64,000 nt of DNA from Anoplopoma fimbria (Eukaryota; Chordata; Actinopteri; Perciformes; Anoplopomatidae): contig NC_072463.1 of NCBI RefSeq assembly GCF_027596085.1, forward strand, positions 1,184,692 to 1,248,691, read 5' to 3'. Positions 50,335-63,734 of this stretch are shown in pieces (position 1 is the first letter of the stretch; every line of letters starts with the position of its first letter). The translations under genes and the position numbers were made by a program. The notes under the pieces are model-generated. The model was not told the DNA's origin, did no database searches, and saw nothing but the letters and a program-made list of their open reading frames with translations.

Positions 50335-50970
50335 GTCAGAGGAGGGAGGGAGGGAGGAAGAGGGAGGCGGAGGGGGGATACAAAGAGGAAAGGAGGCAGA
50401 GAAAGGAGGGAGGGATAGGTGGAGGAAAAGGATAGAAGGACCGAGAGGAAAAGACGGGGCTATAGCTGCAGGCAGAGAGGAGGGATGGATGGAGGGATGA
50501 GGAAATGAGAGGACACAGTAGAGAAGATCTAGGAAAGGAGATGTGATTCATAGAAAGGAGGAAACAAAGGGAGAGAAGGAGGGAGGGATAGAAGAAAAGA
50601 TCAAGTGGATTCCTAGAAAGGTGAAAGGATAGAAGGAAAGGATAGAAGGACAGAGGAAAAGAGGGCTTTAGGAAACAGGAAGAGAGGAAGGGATGGATGG
50701 AGGGAAGAGGAAATAAGAGGACACAAAGAGGAAGGAGCAGAGAAGGAAAGATCTAGGAAAGGAGATGTGATTCCTAGAAAGGTGAGGAAGGTAAAGTTAA
50801 TGAGAGAAAGAGAAGGACAGTGAAGAGCTGGAGGAGGGAGGAAAAGGGGAGGAAAAGGGGAGGAAGTTGGATGGATAGAAACAGGAAGTTAGAAGAGGGA
50901 TCATGCAAAGGAGATGATAAAGACTGGAGGGATGGGGTCATAAGACAGGAAGGAAAGGAAGCATGGAAGT
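50335..50970. repeat. Purine-rich GGA/GGAAGGA tract
   Basis: A/G-rich on the + strand with GGAGGGAGGGA, GATAGAAGGA and AGGAAAGGA modules; several AGATCTAGGAAAGGAGATGT-like phrases recur (50525, 50750). Confidence 0.88.
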
Positions 50971-51202
50971 TATCTTTGTCTTTTCATTTGTATAATGTCG
51001 CTCTTACCTTCCTGCAATATCCTTTCCTCTTCCTCTTCGTTTACTTCCTTTCTCCTCTCCTCTTTCCTTTCCTTCTTCCTTTCTCCCCCCCTTTCATCAG
51101 GGATCACTTACAGGATGTGTTGTGTGTTGATGTATTTGTCTGAGAGTGTGTTAACAGATCCAGGTGTGCGTCTGAATATGACAGATAGCTGTGTGTTCCT
51201 CT

Positions 51203-51351
<149 letters not shown>

Positions 51352-51359
51352 CCTCTTCT

Positions 51360-51527
51360 TCTTCTCTGGTATAAATTATGTGTCACTCGTCTCCCAGAGC
51401 TGTGATGAGCGTCTGATTTGCATAATCCAGTTAGAGGAGTCAAATGGCGCTGTCTGCTAGCAGATTTGGCATGCTAGCCCCAACGCTAGCTTCATTAGCA
51501 TGGACCATTACGGCCCGGATTTAGCCC

Positions 51528-51528
<1 letters not shown>
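51360..51528. promoter_or_regulatory. Single-copy island with octamer, candidate enhancer
   Basis: ATTTGCAT at 51416-51423 in CTGATTTGCATAATCC, then a run of GCTAGC-type words (TGCTAGCAG, CATGCTAGCCCC, CGCTAGCTTCATTAGCATGG). Lies between two microsatellites. Confidence 0.4.
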
Positions 51529-51605
<77 letters not shown>

Positions 51606-51668
51606 TACATCTGGCCCTGTGTGTCTTTGCACAGCTTTGTGTGTGTTCTCAGGTACATTCTATATAAT

Positions 51669-51723
<55 letters not shown>
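51529..51723. repeat. (CA)n and (TG)n inverted pair
   Basis: CA about 51529-51602 and TG about 51673-51723. Confidence 0.97.
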
Positions 51724-51725
<2 letters not shown>

Positions 51726-51814
51726 ATGTGCAGTACACACACTCCAGCTCTTTAGCTAAACTGAAGCTCGGTTGGGGTTCTGTCTGGTGCAGCCTGAGGA
51801 CGATCGATCGGTCC

Positions 51815-52160
51815 AACTCTTTAGTCCAGAGTGAGACGTCTCACTCTTTAGTCCAGAGTGTGACGTCTCACTCTTTAGTTCAGAGTGTGACGTCTCACTC
51901 TTTAGTCCAGAGTGAGACATCTCACTCTTTAGTTCAGAGTGACGTCTCACTCTTTAGTCCAGAGTGTGACGTCTCACTCTTTAGTCCAGAGTGTGACGTC
52001 TCACTCTTTAGTCCAGAGTGTGACGTCTCACTCTTTAGTCCAGAGTGAGACGTCTCACTCTTTAGTCCAGAGTGAGACGTCTCACTCTTTAGTCTGTCTC
52101 ACTCTTTAGTCCAGAGTTAAAGTCAGAGTGAGACGTCTCACTCTTTAGTCCAGAGATGTC
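51815..52160. repeat. 27 bp palindromic minisatellite
   Basis: The unit CTCTTTAGTCCAGAGTG(T/A)GACGTCTCA repeats about 12 times, some at 25-27 bases. GAGTGAGACGTCTCACTC is a perfect 18 bp palindrome where the A variant is present; ACTCTTTAGTCCAGAGT is an interrupted palindrome. Each unit has a GACGTC core (TGACGTC in the T variant). Open frames on both strands (LVQSVTSHS type) are repeat translations. Confidence 0.95.
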
Positions 52161-52299
52161 TCACCTTTCTGTCCAGATTAAATTCACAGAGCGTCTTCTT
52201 GAAGCGTCGTCCTCCACAGCGCTGGTTTCAGAGAAAAGAGGCGCCTGGACACAAATATGTAAAAGGATCCACTGTCCTTTTATTCAGAGATGGACTCTC

Positions 52300-52510
52300 T
52301 GTGCTGGTTTTGTCTCTTTTATTTGTTGTCTTTTTGTGTCTCTTTGCAGTTGTTTTGCCACTTTTTATCCGTGTTTTTCTCTTTGTAGTCATTTTATGTC
52401 TCTTTGTTGTCCGTTTGTGTCTCTTTGCGGTTGTTTTGCACATTTCTGTAATTGTTTTATGTCTCCTTGTAGTTTTTTTTGTGTCTTCCTTTTTGGCAAA
52501 TGTCTCTTCA
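52300..52510. repeat. Degenerate GTCTCTTTG repeat
   Basis: TTTTGTGTCTCTTTGTAGTC-like units of about 25-28 bases recur; fragments also at 52735-52800 and 55215-55320. Common in fish genomes from memory. Confidence 0.7.
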
Positions 52511-52854
52511 TAACGTATATCGTCATACAACGGTTCCTATGATATCCTATGAACAATTACTCCTCAGTGTTTGTGTGTGTACTGGTCAGTTTCTGCTCGT
52601 TACATAAACACAGTCTTTTTCAAAGGAAACTCAGTTGTTTTGTTATTTTGTGAAAGTGTTTTGCTCATTTTTTATGTCGAAAGTCACCTTTACAGCTTCT
52701 CAGGTTGACCCATGCTTACTTTGCTTTATATTTCTCTTCTTTATTGCTCTTTCTTTTGTAGTCATTTTCAGTCTCTTCCTGGTTGGTCAGTGTCTCTTCA
52801 AGTGACATTTTCATTAATCCATCCATGCTGACATGGTACCGGCCCTGGTACAAA

Positions 52855-53530
<676 letters not shown>

Positions 53531-53534
53531 CCCA

Positions 53535-53625
53535 CACACACATAGAGACACACACACACACACACACATAGAGACACACACACACACACACACATAGAGA
53601 CACACACATAGAGACACACACTCAC
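53535..53625. repeat. CA-rich tandem repeat with CATAGAGA interruptions
   Basis: Modules of CACACACATAGAGACACACA repeated about four times. Confidence 0.9.
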
Positions 53626-53629
53626 TCAC

Positions 53630-53925
53630 CCACGTGGCGGCGGGCTTTATCGTGTTTCCTGTTTCTCGCCACCGACCCACAATCCTTCAGTCCTCCCACA
53701 ACAGGAAATTAAAGGAGCGTGTCGCAGGCCGCCCTCGAGCGCCTCGACTCTTTTTGATTTGTGCGAGGGCCGCTATCGCTAATGAAAATCAGAGCGGCGC
53801 TCCGGACAACGGGGGGGGGGACGACACAACAGACGGCGTCTCCCAACAAGTGAGCGCTGTAATCGCCTGGAGGGGGAGGAGGGGAAGGAAAGGGGGAGGG
53901 GGAGAGACGATTCCACTCTGAAGAC
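53630..53925. promoter_or_regulatory. GC-rich single-copy island, candidate element
   Basis: CACGTGGCGGCGGGCTTTAT, CCCACAACAGGAAATTAAAG, GAGGGCCGCTATCGCTAATG, AAAATCAGAGCGGCGCTCCG and CAAGTGAGCGCTGTAATCGC. The frame at 53634-53921 has no recognisable domain. Confidence 0.38.
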
Positions 53926-53929
53926 TTTG

Positions 53930-54660
53930 TGTTTAACGGTTCTTCTTCTTGTCTTTTATTTTCTTCCTCCTTTCGTCTGTTATTTCAGTTTTTATTTCCT
54001 TTTTTCTTTTACGTTCTTCTTCTTCATCCTTCCATCCACACTCGTAGTTTGTCTTCTCCATCCTTTTCTTCTTGCACTCTTTCACTTTCTGCTGTCTTGT
54101 CTTCGTCATCCAGCTGAATCATTCATCCTCTGTCTGCTACAAATCCATATGCAATAACCCGGTGACTCTAAATTCAAATAGTTTACATATTTATTCCAGC
54201 AGCCTTGCACTCTGCATATTTGCACTTTTATCTACACTTCATTGCCGTTGTTTTTTTATGTTCATATATATACTTTTGCATTTTTATATTTCTGTGGACA
54301 AAATAGTTAAATGTTTATCCTTCTTTCTTCTTGGACCTCCTTGATGTTTTTCTTTATTTGGCATACTTGATGGATTCTTCTCATCTTTCCTTTTTCTCTT
54401 TACAAAATTGTCTTTGTTTCTCTGCAAACATATTTCTTTATGCTTCATCATTTAGTCTCCTCAGTATTTCTCTTTCCTCTCATCTTTTCTTGTTTCATTC
54501 CTTTCTTTCTCCCACTTCCTTTCTTCTATCTGCTCTTCTTTTGTACCTCACCCTCTCTCTTCCTCTCGTCATCCGTCTGATTTCATTTCTTCCCTTCGTC
54601 TCCCACTCTCTCTTGTCCTCCTCTCCTTTTCCTCTCTTATTATTTCTGCCAGTATTTAGT
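53930..54660. other. Pyrimidine-rich intron, nothing recognised
   Basis: T/C-rich sequence; the Ser/Leu/Phe frames are compositional. Confidence 0.55.
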
Positions 54661-54819
54661 GTGCGCCATTCAGACAAGGTCACCGAGCAATTTGTGTGTA
54701 TATTTATATATAAATATATAAATAAATATATATGTATGTCTGTGTGTGGCTGCGTCTCTGCCTCGACTCATCCAGGCACTCAGCCAAGAGAGAACGTCTT
54801 GATCCTGCACTCAGGACAG

Positions 54820-54821
<2 letters not shown>

Positions 54822-54889
<68 letters not shown>

Positions 54890-55000
54890 TATTTGTGCAG
54901 AGGACAGTGTAATATGTGTAATGCTTTAACCGCTGACGGAGAGAGAGCTGTAGTGACTTTCACTGTGTCAAACCTTTATGTTCGTCCTGTTATGTCTGTC

Positions 55001-55077
<77 letters not shown>
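54822..55077. repeat. Two (TG)n microsatellites
   Basis: TG about 54822-54886 and 55004-55077. Confidence 0.97.
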
Positions 55078-55078
<1 letters not shown>

Positions 55079-55309
55079 TAAAGTAAGCACTCACTCATTC
55101 ACTTCTTCTTGTATCAGAAACTCTCATTAGTTAACTCCACTGTGAGCAGTAAATTGAGATTTTTGATAGTTGCTAATCTTGATTCATAACCGTATATTTG
55201 CACAACAATCATTTTTGCTCCTTTGTTTCTCTTTGTGGTTGTTTTATGTCCTCTTCTAGTCTTTTTCATGTCTCTATGAGGTCGTTTTGTGTCTTTTCCT
55301 GGTTGGTAC

Positions 55310-56050
55310 ATGTCTCTTCACAACGTATCCTCACCCAAAGGTTCTTATTAGATCCCACAAAAAATGATGCCACATTTTTTCCAACAGAAAATGCAAATTT
55401 GCTCCGACAACTTTTCAGTGTTTGTTGTTGTGAAGTTCGGGATAGACAGCAATCTTTTTCATTTTCTCCAGCATTGATTGTGGGTGGATGGATCAGCTTT
55501 ACAGGAATAAGGCCAGCTCCTTATGTTAACCTCAGCACGGTGAAGCTCTATTTAGCTTTGTTGTTGTCATGATGACTTCGTCTCTAGAAAGCAGAATGAT
55601 TTCATCGCAGGCGTTCTAGGTTTATCCAGGCTTCTACCCATGCAGCTGCACTGGGAAGTTAAATAAGTGATCTCATGTTTAAGAAAAAGACAGAACATTG
55701 GCGTCTTGGTGAGGTTTGTGTTGTGGAAGCTGGTGACTCTGGTAAACACTTCACTCAGTTTGAGTCTGAACAGATGAACGATGTGTCGTGGGTCCAGGTT
55801 TGGTATCATCCCACAACTTCCATTACAGCCAGAGATGCTACACGGTAAGCTCTGGGTCGACAGGTGAAATACTGTTTGTCATGAAATGTTTACAAGCATA
55901 ACAAATTGTTGTTTGTACATTTCAGTTAATGGATAAATTAACCAGAAAAGATCTGTGTTTATTAGCAAGTTCTAGAGGTTTTGGAAGTTACATTTTGAAC
56001 ATGGACGAAGACAATTTCTCAAGTCATTTCAAAAAATGTCAGGTGATCAC
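55310..56050. other. Intron with possible decayed repeat pieces
   Basis: 55310-55440 has CAACGTATCCTCACCCAAAG and GGTTCTTATTAGATCCC words resembling the end of family B. No gene. Confidence 0.4.
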
Positions 56051-56054
56051 AAAC

Positions 56055-56165
56055 ACAGGACTTTCACCCAGGAGACCTCTGTTTGTGTTCCGTGTGAAAC
56101 CAGAAATAAACTGTTTTACGTTACTTAACAAAGTTATTTTAATCCAAGCCAAACGTACACTTACA
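56055..56165 (+). mobile_element. Interspersed repeat fragment, shared with 18330
   Basis: GGACTTTCACCCAGGAGACC and GTGTGAAACCAGAAATAAAC parallel 18336-18395. Confidence 0.55.
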
Positions 56166-56659
56166 TTAGGCACATAACATAATTAACATAACATCAGAAC
56201 ATCAGATCCTTTATATAATTATTCACACTTAGCTTGTAAGAGACACAAGTCTTTTCTTGGATTCTTAATAAATTGGATAAACTAAGCTAACCAAGTTTTG
56301 TTTGATTCTCAACTTTAACATTTTTTGTTTAAAACTGCGTCTTTTTGTGTCGGATTGGAGATGAGAACGGGGCGTTAAATGAGATGTGAAAAGCTTAAAA
56401 TGCGTAGAAATAACACGTCGTGCTCTATGTACGTTTGTTCCCAGGCGTTTGTTTATGCTAAGCTAGGCTAACCACATCCTGTACTCACAGACAGGATGGC
56501 CCTCACCCCCTATATAGACCTTTTATTTTATTTAAATAAACCTTTACAAATCTTCAGCTGTACTCTCTCTGCTTCCAGTTAATGTAGCTCGCCCACACTG
56601 GTCTCTCTCTCTCTCTCTCTTTAATTTGACCAGAATATTTTGCTTTAATGCATTTTTTA

Positions 56660-57320
<661 letters not shown>

Positions 57321-57339
57321 ATGCCCACATTATAGTGCA

Positions 57340-58075
57340 GATACATTTAAAAATGCATCGTTTTCTCTCCATTTTGCAGAATGAAAGTGCAAACACTGAT
57401 TTTGGAAAACTTTTAAGCGTATTTGTCATAACTTTACAGATGTGATCCAGATGTTGGCTTTGGGTTTGATGATCCCTTATTAGTGGTCAACAAATTAAAG
57501 TAGCCGAGCCACACTGGCTACCTAATGTATGAGCTCAATGTCATTAAAGGACAACTTAAGTCATGTGACTTCTTGCTGGAAGACGACAGTGGAAACATGA
57601 GAGTTGGAGAGAACAGGACCGGTGTTGACAAACATTTTTTGTTGGATGACAAAAAGTGTAGCTTTGTGATATCTGAAAGATTTTATTTTTTTATATTTGG
57701 AATTTTAGAACCGAGAGTAAAGGCATCAACCATCAACTTATTTGAAAATATGCACTAAAGTGAACGACGACAGGCAGCCTGAAGAAAGACGGCAAACTTT
57801 ATTTCTCCTTTCAATCCTGACAGAAAACAGACCAGATCCACTCCTTCCCTTCTTACCTTTCACAATAAAAGCCTTAGACATATACACTCCTAACTGAGAA
57901 TAATGCGCTGTTAATCCCAGATAGCCCTCGACATATCTTCGTATGTTATCTAAGTCATCTTGAACGAAGACGTATAAAGACCACAAAAGAGGTGGAGGAT
58001 TGTTTGATCCCCGTGTGGAACTAGAAGTCATGGTTGATGTTTTTCTCACTTAACTTGAGTACTTCATTCACGGCA
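57340..58075. other. Single-copy intron, nothing recognised
   Basis: No gene; frames at 57525-57758 and 57738-58049 have no domains. Confidence 0.5.
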
Positions 58076-58079
58076 CTTC

Positions 58080-58290
58080 TGTAGTAAATTGTAACCCAAA
58101 CAATTATCTTTTCCTAAACCTAACTAAGTAGTTGTATTGACTGTGAAGATGAAAGTTTATTCTGAAAGGACTGTATTCATGTAACGAGCAGAAATGGACA
58201 TGTGTTCATGGACTTTTGTAGGAAAACATACGAAAAATGAGGAGTCACTTTTCGTAGGATATGGAGCCGTTGTTTGAGGATACGTTGAAC
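58080..58290 (+). mobile_element. Interspersed repeat, family B
   Basis: GTAACCCAAACAATTATCTT, TTCCTAAACCTAACTAAGTA, GATGAAAGTTTATTCTGAAA, GGACTTTTGTAGGAAAACAT, CGAAAAATGAGGAGTC, GAGCCGTTGTTTGAGGATAC. Same order and strand as 35630. Confidence 0.75.
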
Positions 58291-58679
58291 TGTGGAGAGA
58301 GCATTTCACTTCCATGATACTCAATAGAAACATCTTACAGTAGCTTTAACGATCCGACAGGATCCTCATAGTTTATCCTCTACCGGCACAAATCTTTTAG
58401 ATTGAACCTTTTATTGAAACAGAGCTGCAACTGTCACACATTTGCAGCAGTGACGGTATAAATGTTTGAGGCGAGTATGTTGTCTTTTATTCGTCCTTTT
58501 TTTGTTGAAAGTATTGAGAAAAGGATGATTTCTGTGAATAGCCTGATACAAGAGGACCTTTAAACTTTACACATTCATACAACTACAGAATCCTTATTGA
58601 AATATGATTGTAGATTGTAGGACTTTGTGTTATTTCAGATATTTTAGCACACTAGCTTGTTGTCACCTTTCCTTTGCAC

Positions 58680-59260
58680 ACAAACAGGAAGCAGTGGCGT
58701 TGCGTTGCGTTGGCGTTCTAAGTGAGCAGACTTGTTCCGTGGTTCCTCCTTCATGTTTGGCAGCTGTTTAATCTCCTCTCTGCTCCCGCCGCCGTGTTTC
58801 TGACTCCTGCTCCGCCGTAAACGACCTTGACAGTCATTGGTTTTTAGGACTCCACGCTGTTTTGCTCCACAACTGTATTAGTCCTTTATGTGTAATGAAA
58901 TTCACACATATACTAAAGGCGTGATTAGCATATATATTGTATTGACACAGTGGCAATATGTTCTCTCTCTCTTTCTCTTTATCTATCTGTCTCTTTCCCT
59001 CTCTCCATACCTTTCTCTCTTTTATCCCCCCCCTCCTCTGTCTGTTTGTGTTGCACTTTGAAGTTCAGCTGAGCTGTTTTCTGTAATTTTTTATCTGCAG
59101 AACACGCCGCCGCCACATTGCTGCGATTATTTACAGTAAAAATAAACATAGCTACAGACGGCGGGGTGTTTTTCTCCCCCACATTTCAGTTTACATTTTC
59201 ACATCTCAGCTGAGCCGCTGTTTATTTTATGTACTGATGTACAGAGAAGATATATATACT
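58680..59260. promoter_or_regulatory. Single-copy island, candidate element(s)
   Basis: CCTTGACAGTCATTGGTTTT, TTTATGTGTAATGAAATTC, and after a C/T-rich patch TTTTTTATCTGCAGAACACG, CACATTGCTGCGATTATTTA, CATAGCTACAGACGGCGGGG. No frame with domains. Confidence 0.32.
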
Positions 59261-59278
59261 CACCTATGTATTGTATTG

Positions 59279-59282
<4 letters not shown>

Positions 59283-59331
<49 letters not shown>
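59283..59331. repeat. (TA)n microsatellite
   Basis: About 24 TA units. Confidence 0.95.
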
Positions 59332-59389
59332 TATATATTTACTGATGAGAAGTGAGATTAGGATGTACTGCTACAAGTTCTGATCATTA

Positions 59390-59580
59390 ATCAAGTAAAT
59401 ACGTCAAATAAATTAATATCATAATAGCAATAAAATATTAAATCATAATAAAAATAAATAAAGTAATCAAATAATATTAAATATTAAATTATATTAAATA
59501 TTAAATATATATTAAAACAACTAAAATAAAATAATTAATATCATAATAACAATTTAATCAAAAAAAAAAATCTATTTCCC
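59390..59580. other. Very AT-rich intron
   Basis: Runs of AAATAATATTAAATATTAAA type; nothing recognised. Confidence 0.6.
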
Positions 59581-59791
59581 ATTTAAAAGCTCCAAAATAA
59601 TGTTATAGTTTTGTATCATTAAGAGGAAGAAAAAGGGTCTTGTGTAATATTATAAATACCTCTCAGCTGTCTGTGTTTGATTGACAGCAGCTGACTGTAA
59701 ACAAACCTGTAGCCGACAGGTTTAATATTTAATTCAAAAGAACCTCAGCAGCATTAATGTTTACATGCTGTTTAACGTGCTGCAGCTACAT

Positions 59792-60031
59792 TAGCCCCGC
59801 CCTAAAGCATCCCCTGCTTTATGGTCTGTTTGACTCTAAATGGAGCATCATTTACTAAATGAACATCATGCTGTATTGAAGAAGACTTGAAACTAGAGAT
59901 TGAGACCATAAACTCATGTTTACAATGTTTACTGAGGGAATAAATCAAGAGAGAAGTAGAGTCATTTTCTCATAGACTTCTATACAACCAGAGGAGTCGC
60001 CCCCTGATGGACAGGAGAGAGAATGCAGCTC
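59792..60031 (-). mobile_element. Interspersed repeat A, copy 5, CTCF-like core with one change
   Basis: Minus-oriented copy lacking the leading part. Core CGCCCCCTGATGG at 59998-60010, i.e. CCATCAGGGGGCG on the minus strand, one base off the perfect core. Confidence 0.9.
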
Positions 60032-60039
60032 TAACACAT

Positions 60040-60690
60040 GAAGCTTTAACTGGGTATTGTTTGTAAATGTTCAATATCTGTGCCCGAGTCTTGGTTTAAT
60101 GCCAATAACTTTTTTTAGATCCCATAATCTAGGTAATATAAAGGTGTTTGAACCTTGTAGTAAATGGTTTCCTCTTTGTGGAGCGTTGTTAACTCTTCAC
60201 AACACAAAGTCCGTGTTTACATGTTCAGCTACTTTATCTTTAATCTTTAATCTGATTATCTCGGCACCTTCGAGGCCGTCGTGTCAACACCTGAAACTCA
60301 TTACCTTAGTGGGAGTCACATGTTGGAACAGTCGGACGTTTTGTCCCCAGTTCGTCTATTTATAAAGACCAGTAAACGCCTCAGTCTGATGAGTCATTAT
60401 CTAACTGCTCAGGTCAAAGGTCAGCTTTAAGATATTCGAAAGCAGCAACCAATTTTTTTCCTTTTTTTATTATGAATTCTTTAAGGAAAAACACAGGCAG
60501 ATCATTTTCACTTATTATCATTTTTCATTATTTGGAATAGAATATAATAAAATATAATAAGTAGAATTATATAATCTCTGTAGATTCTGGTGGGTTTTAG
60601 CTTCACTCTCTCTCTTTCTTTCTGTCTTTCTTTCATTCATGTCCATTAGCGCTCCTCTGTCTCTTTGCCAGCCATTCACATGTCCTATGG
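60040..60690. other. Single-copy intron, nothing recognised
   Basis: The frame at 60057-60365 has no recognisable domain. Confidence 0.5.
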
Positions 60691-60696
60691 AGACAG

Positions 60697-60697
<1 letters not shown>

Positions 60698-60787
<90 letters not shown>
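60698..60787. repeat. (CA)n microsatellite
   Basis: About 45 CA units. Confidence 0.97.
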
Positions 60788-60789
<2 letters not shown>

Positions 60790-60797
60790 ACACACAG

Positions 60798-60870
60798 ACT
60801 GTTAAGTTCCCTTGGTAACCGAATGCCTTTTTCATTGACTGTCCGTTACCATGGAAGTGAAAGGACGAGA
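60798..60870. promoter_or_regulatory. Two RFX X-box-like motifs
   Basis: GTTCCC-TT-GGTAAC at 60806-60819 fits GTTNCC-NN-GGNAAC exactly; GTTACC-AT-GGAAGT at 60845-60858 fits the left half and part of the right half. They are 39 bases apart start to start. Confidence 0.4.
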
Positions 60871-61358
60871 GGATGATTAGAGGAGAGAAGGAGGTGTGAA
60901 GGAGATGAGGAAAAGAAGTGAGTGAGAATGGAGAGGAGGAGAAAAGATGAGGGGATAATGAGTGAAGAGGAATGGAGAGGAGCAAATAAGTGGGAAAGAA
61001 AGGAAGTGAGAGGAGAGAGGGTATAAGGGACAAGGAGAGAAGGACAAGATTTCCTCTAGTTTTATTTCCTCTCTCCTCCATTTCCTTTCCTTTCCTTATG
61101 CTCCCTTTTCTTCTGATTGTTTTCCTACATCTCCTCCTTCATGATCTCCTTTCTTTCTCCCTTGAAGTGCTTAAAAAAAAGCAATGTACACACTTGAGTA
61201 AGAGGTAAATAAGTTCCCACACACACACACACTCCACTGATCCTGGATCAGGGTTGATTTGTGGATCAGATACAAACCATGAACACACACGCTATCGACT
61301 GACACCAGCATAAATCCAGCTGTGCATAAACATGTGCATAATCTATGGAGACATGTCC

Positions 61359-61655
<297 letters not shown>

Positions 61656-62106
61656 TAACACATCTGACACTCCCTTCAGCTGATTGGAGAAGCTCAGTAC
61701 CTTGTCTCTTAAAAATGACGTTCCCAGACAACAAAACCTGCAGCGTCACTTGTGTTTGAGGAATCCCGTTTACTTCATTTTTTTTTTATGCATCACAAAT
61801 AAGGCAAATATTTAGATAATAACAATTAAAATTCCAAAGGAGACAGAATGGAAATACGTTGAATGGCTATTGTTAAAAAATATATAAAATATTCCAAGAT
61901 CATTGTCGAAAAAAAGAGGTTTTTATTTTTTACAAAATATTTAACTTTAATTTGTTTGATGTATATGTTCGATCTGCGTCAGTGTGCTCTCTGCTTCTCC
62001 TCCTCCTCTCCCTCCTCCTCCTCATCCTCCTCTTCTCCTTGCTGCAAATCAGATATGACAGGAAATATTGTCCTTGTAATGGAGACTCAGGGCACTCTGC
62101 CTCTGC

Positions 62107-62224
<118 letters not shown>

Positions 62225-62680
62225 ACCTGTTAGAGGCTCTTGAACCGACTCGTGTAGGATTATTTGTCTTTTGTCTCTCTCCGTCTCTTCGTGTCCGTCT
62301 CGTACATCTGATCGTTATCAATTCAGTTTAACCGTTGATTCAGTTATTATCTCTGAGCAGTTTAATTAAAAAGGACTGAGCGTCTAAATAGTCTTATGTA
62401 ATTGTATTAATTTAATGAAGAGGTTTAAATCTGGCTTTTTAAAAGCTTAAAACATCTTATAATTGTTTTTATTAAATGTATTTTGCGCATGCATTCCTTA
62501 ATGGTTTTTTGAATTGTGGTGAGTTTGAACCATATATTTGACTTTCTTACACTCATTTCTGGAACAGAGGTGCAGCTTGGACAGTCATTCATAAAAAGAA
62601 GCAAACAAAAGTACTACTAGGCCAAACTAAACAGATGAAATTTTAGTTTAGATCATAGAACGTATAAAGGAAGTGGACGT
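62225..62680. other. Single-copy intron, nothing recognised
   Basis: No gene. Confidence 0.5.
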
Positions 62681-62689
62681 AGTCATTTA

Positions 62690-63089
62690 GACGTCAACCA
62701 TTGGTTTGTGGACGGATGTTATGAATCCGATTTCACTGTCGCCATGTTGGGTTTTTGCAACCAGTGAACAGGAAGTGACCATATTGGACTGAGGAGGAGT
62801 GACGTAGAGACGCCGTATACGTCTCTGGTGTGGACCTGTCAATCAGTGTGTAGCCCCGCCCTAAAGCATCCCCTGCTTTATGGTCTGTTTGACTCTAAAT
62901 GGAGCATCATTTACTAAATGAACATCATGCTGTATTGAAGAAGACTTGAAACTAGAGATTGAGACCATAAACTCATGTTTACAATGTTTACTGAGGGAAT
63001 AAATCAAGAGAGAAGTAGAGTCATTTTCTCATAGACTTCTATACAACCAGAGGAGTCGCCCCCTGATGGACAGTAGAGAGAATGCAGGT
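62690..63089 (-). mobile_element. Interspersed repeat A, copy 6 (longest), CTCF-like core with one change
   Basis: CGCCATGTTGGGTTTTTGCA, ACCAGTGAACAGGAAGTGAC, GGAGTGACGTAGAGACGCCG, then the common body and CGCCCCCTGATGG at 63057-63069. The left limit is uncertain; similarity to copy 3 starts near 62758. Confidence 0.88.
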
Positions 63090-63149
63090 TCAAGAAACTT
63101 CCACATCGGCTTCACGTTTCCGACACGGAGGTTGCCGTCTGGTTCAGAG

Positions 63150-63330
63150 ACATAGTTTATAGTGTGTTAGGAGTTCCTCTTCATAATGCAGCCACAATAA
63201 ATCTAGATGATTATTATTATCATCCAGCTGCAGTGCGTCACTTTAACCTGATATGAAAAAAACAAAGAGGACGAGCGACCGCGCGCAGTTGTTTCCCGAC
63301 TTTCATTGTGACGGAAATTTCCATCTCTCT
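63150..63330. promoter_or_regulatory. Single-copy island, candidate element
   Basis: CTTCATAATGCAGCCACAAT, AAATCTAGATGATTATTATT, ATCATCCAGCTGCAGTGCG and GTGACGGAAATTTCC. No domain in the frame crossing it. Confidence 0.3.
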
Positions 63331-63734
63331 CCACATCTCTCTGTGGATTTGTCTGCTTTTTTAAAATGTCTCTATCCCCCTAAAATCACTGTTTCAAAAA
63401 AGAGTCGACTCCACAAAGGAAAGTCACCTCCCCCGCCTCCCCCCATCTCTCTCTCCTCCCAAAATAACACACCACCACTTTCTTTGTCTTTTAACCACGT
63501 TTTTTTAGTTTTGCCCTTCAACTTGGGCTTCAATCCTGCACTCAGATGTCGTCTTCCTCGATGTTTGCCCCCCCCCTCCCCCCCTCCATAAAACTTCAGT
63601 CCAAGATTTATTCCCTTTTCAACAAGTTGACGTCTGCATGGAGAGACGATGTTTTTCACTTCTCCTTGACTCTGGAGGATCAGGAGACGGTGACAAAAAA
63701 AAGAGACAGAGGGAGAAGGAGAGGATAAAAAAAA

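Noticed and set aside
51815..52160. CRISPR-like or integron-like palindromic repeats
   Set aside because: Tandem units without spacers in vertebrate intron sequence; a minisatellite explains it.
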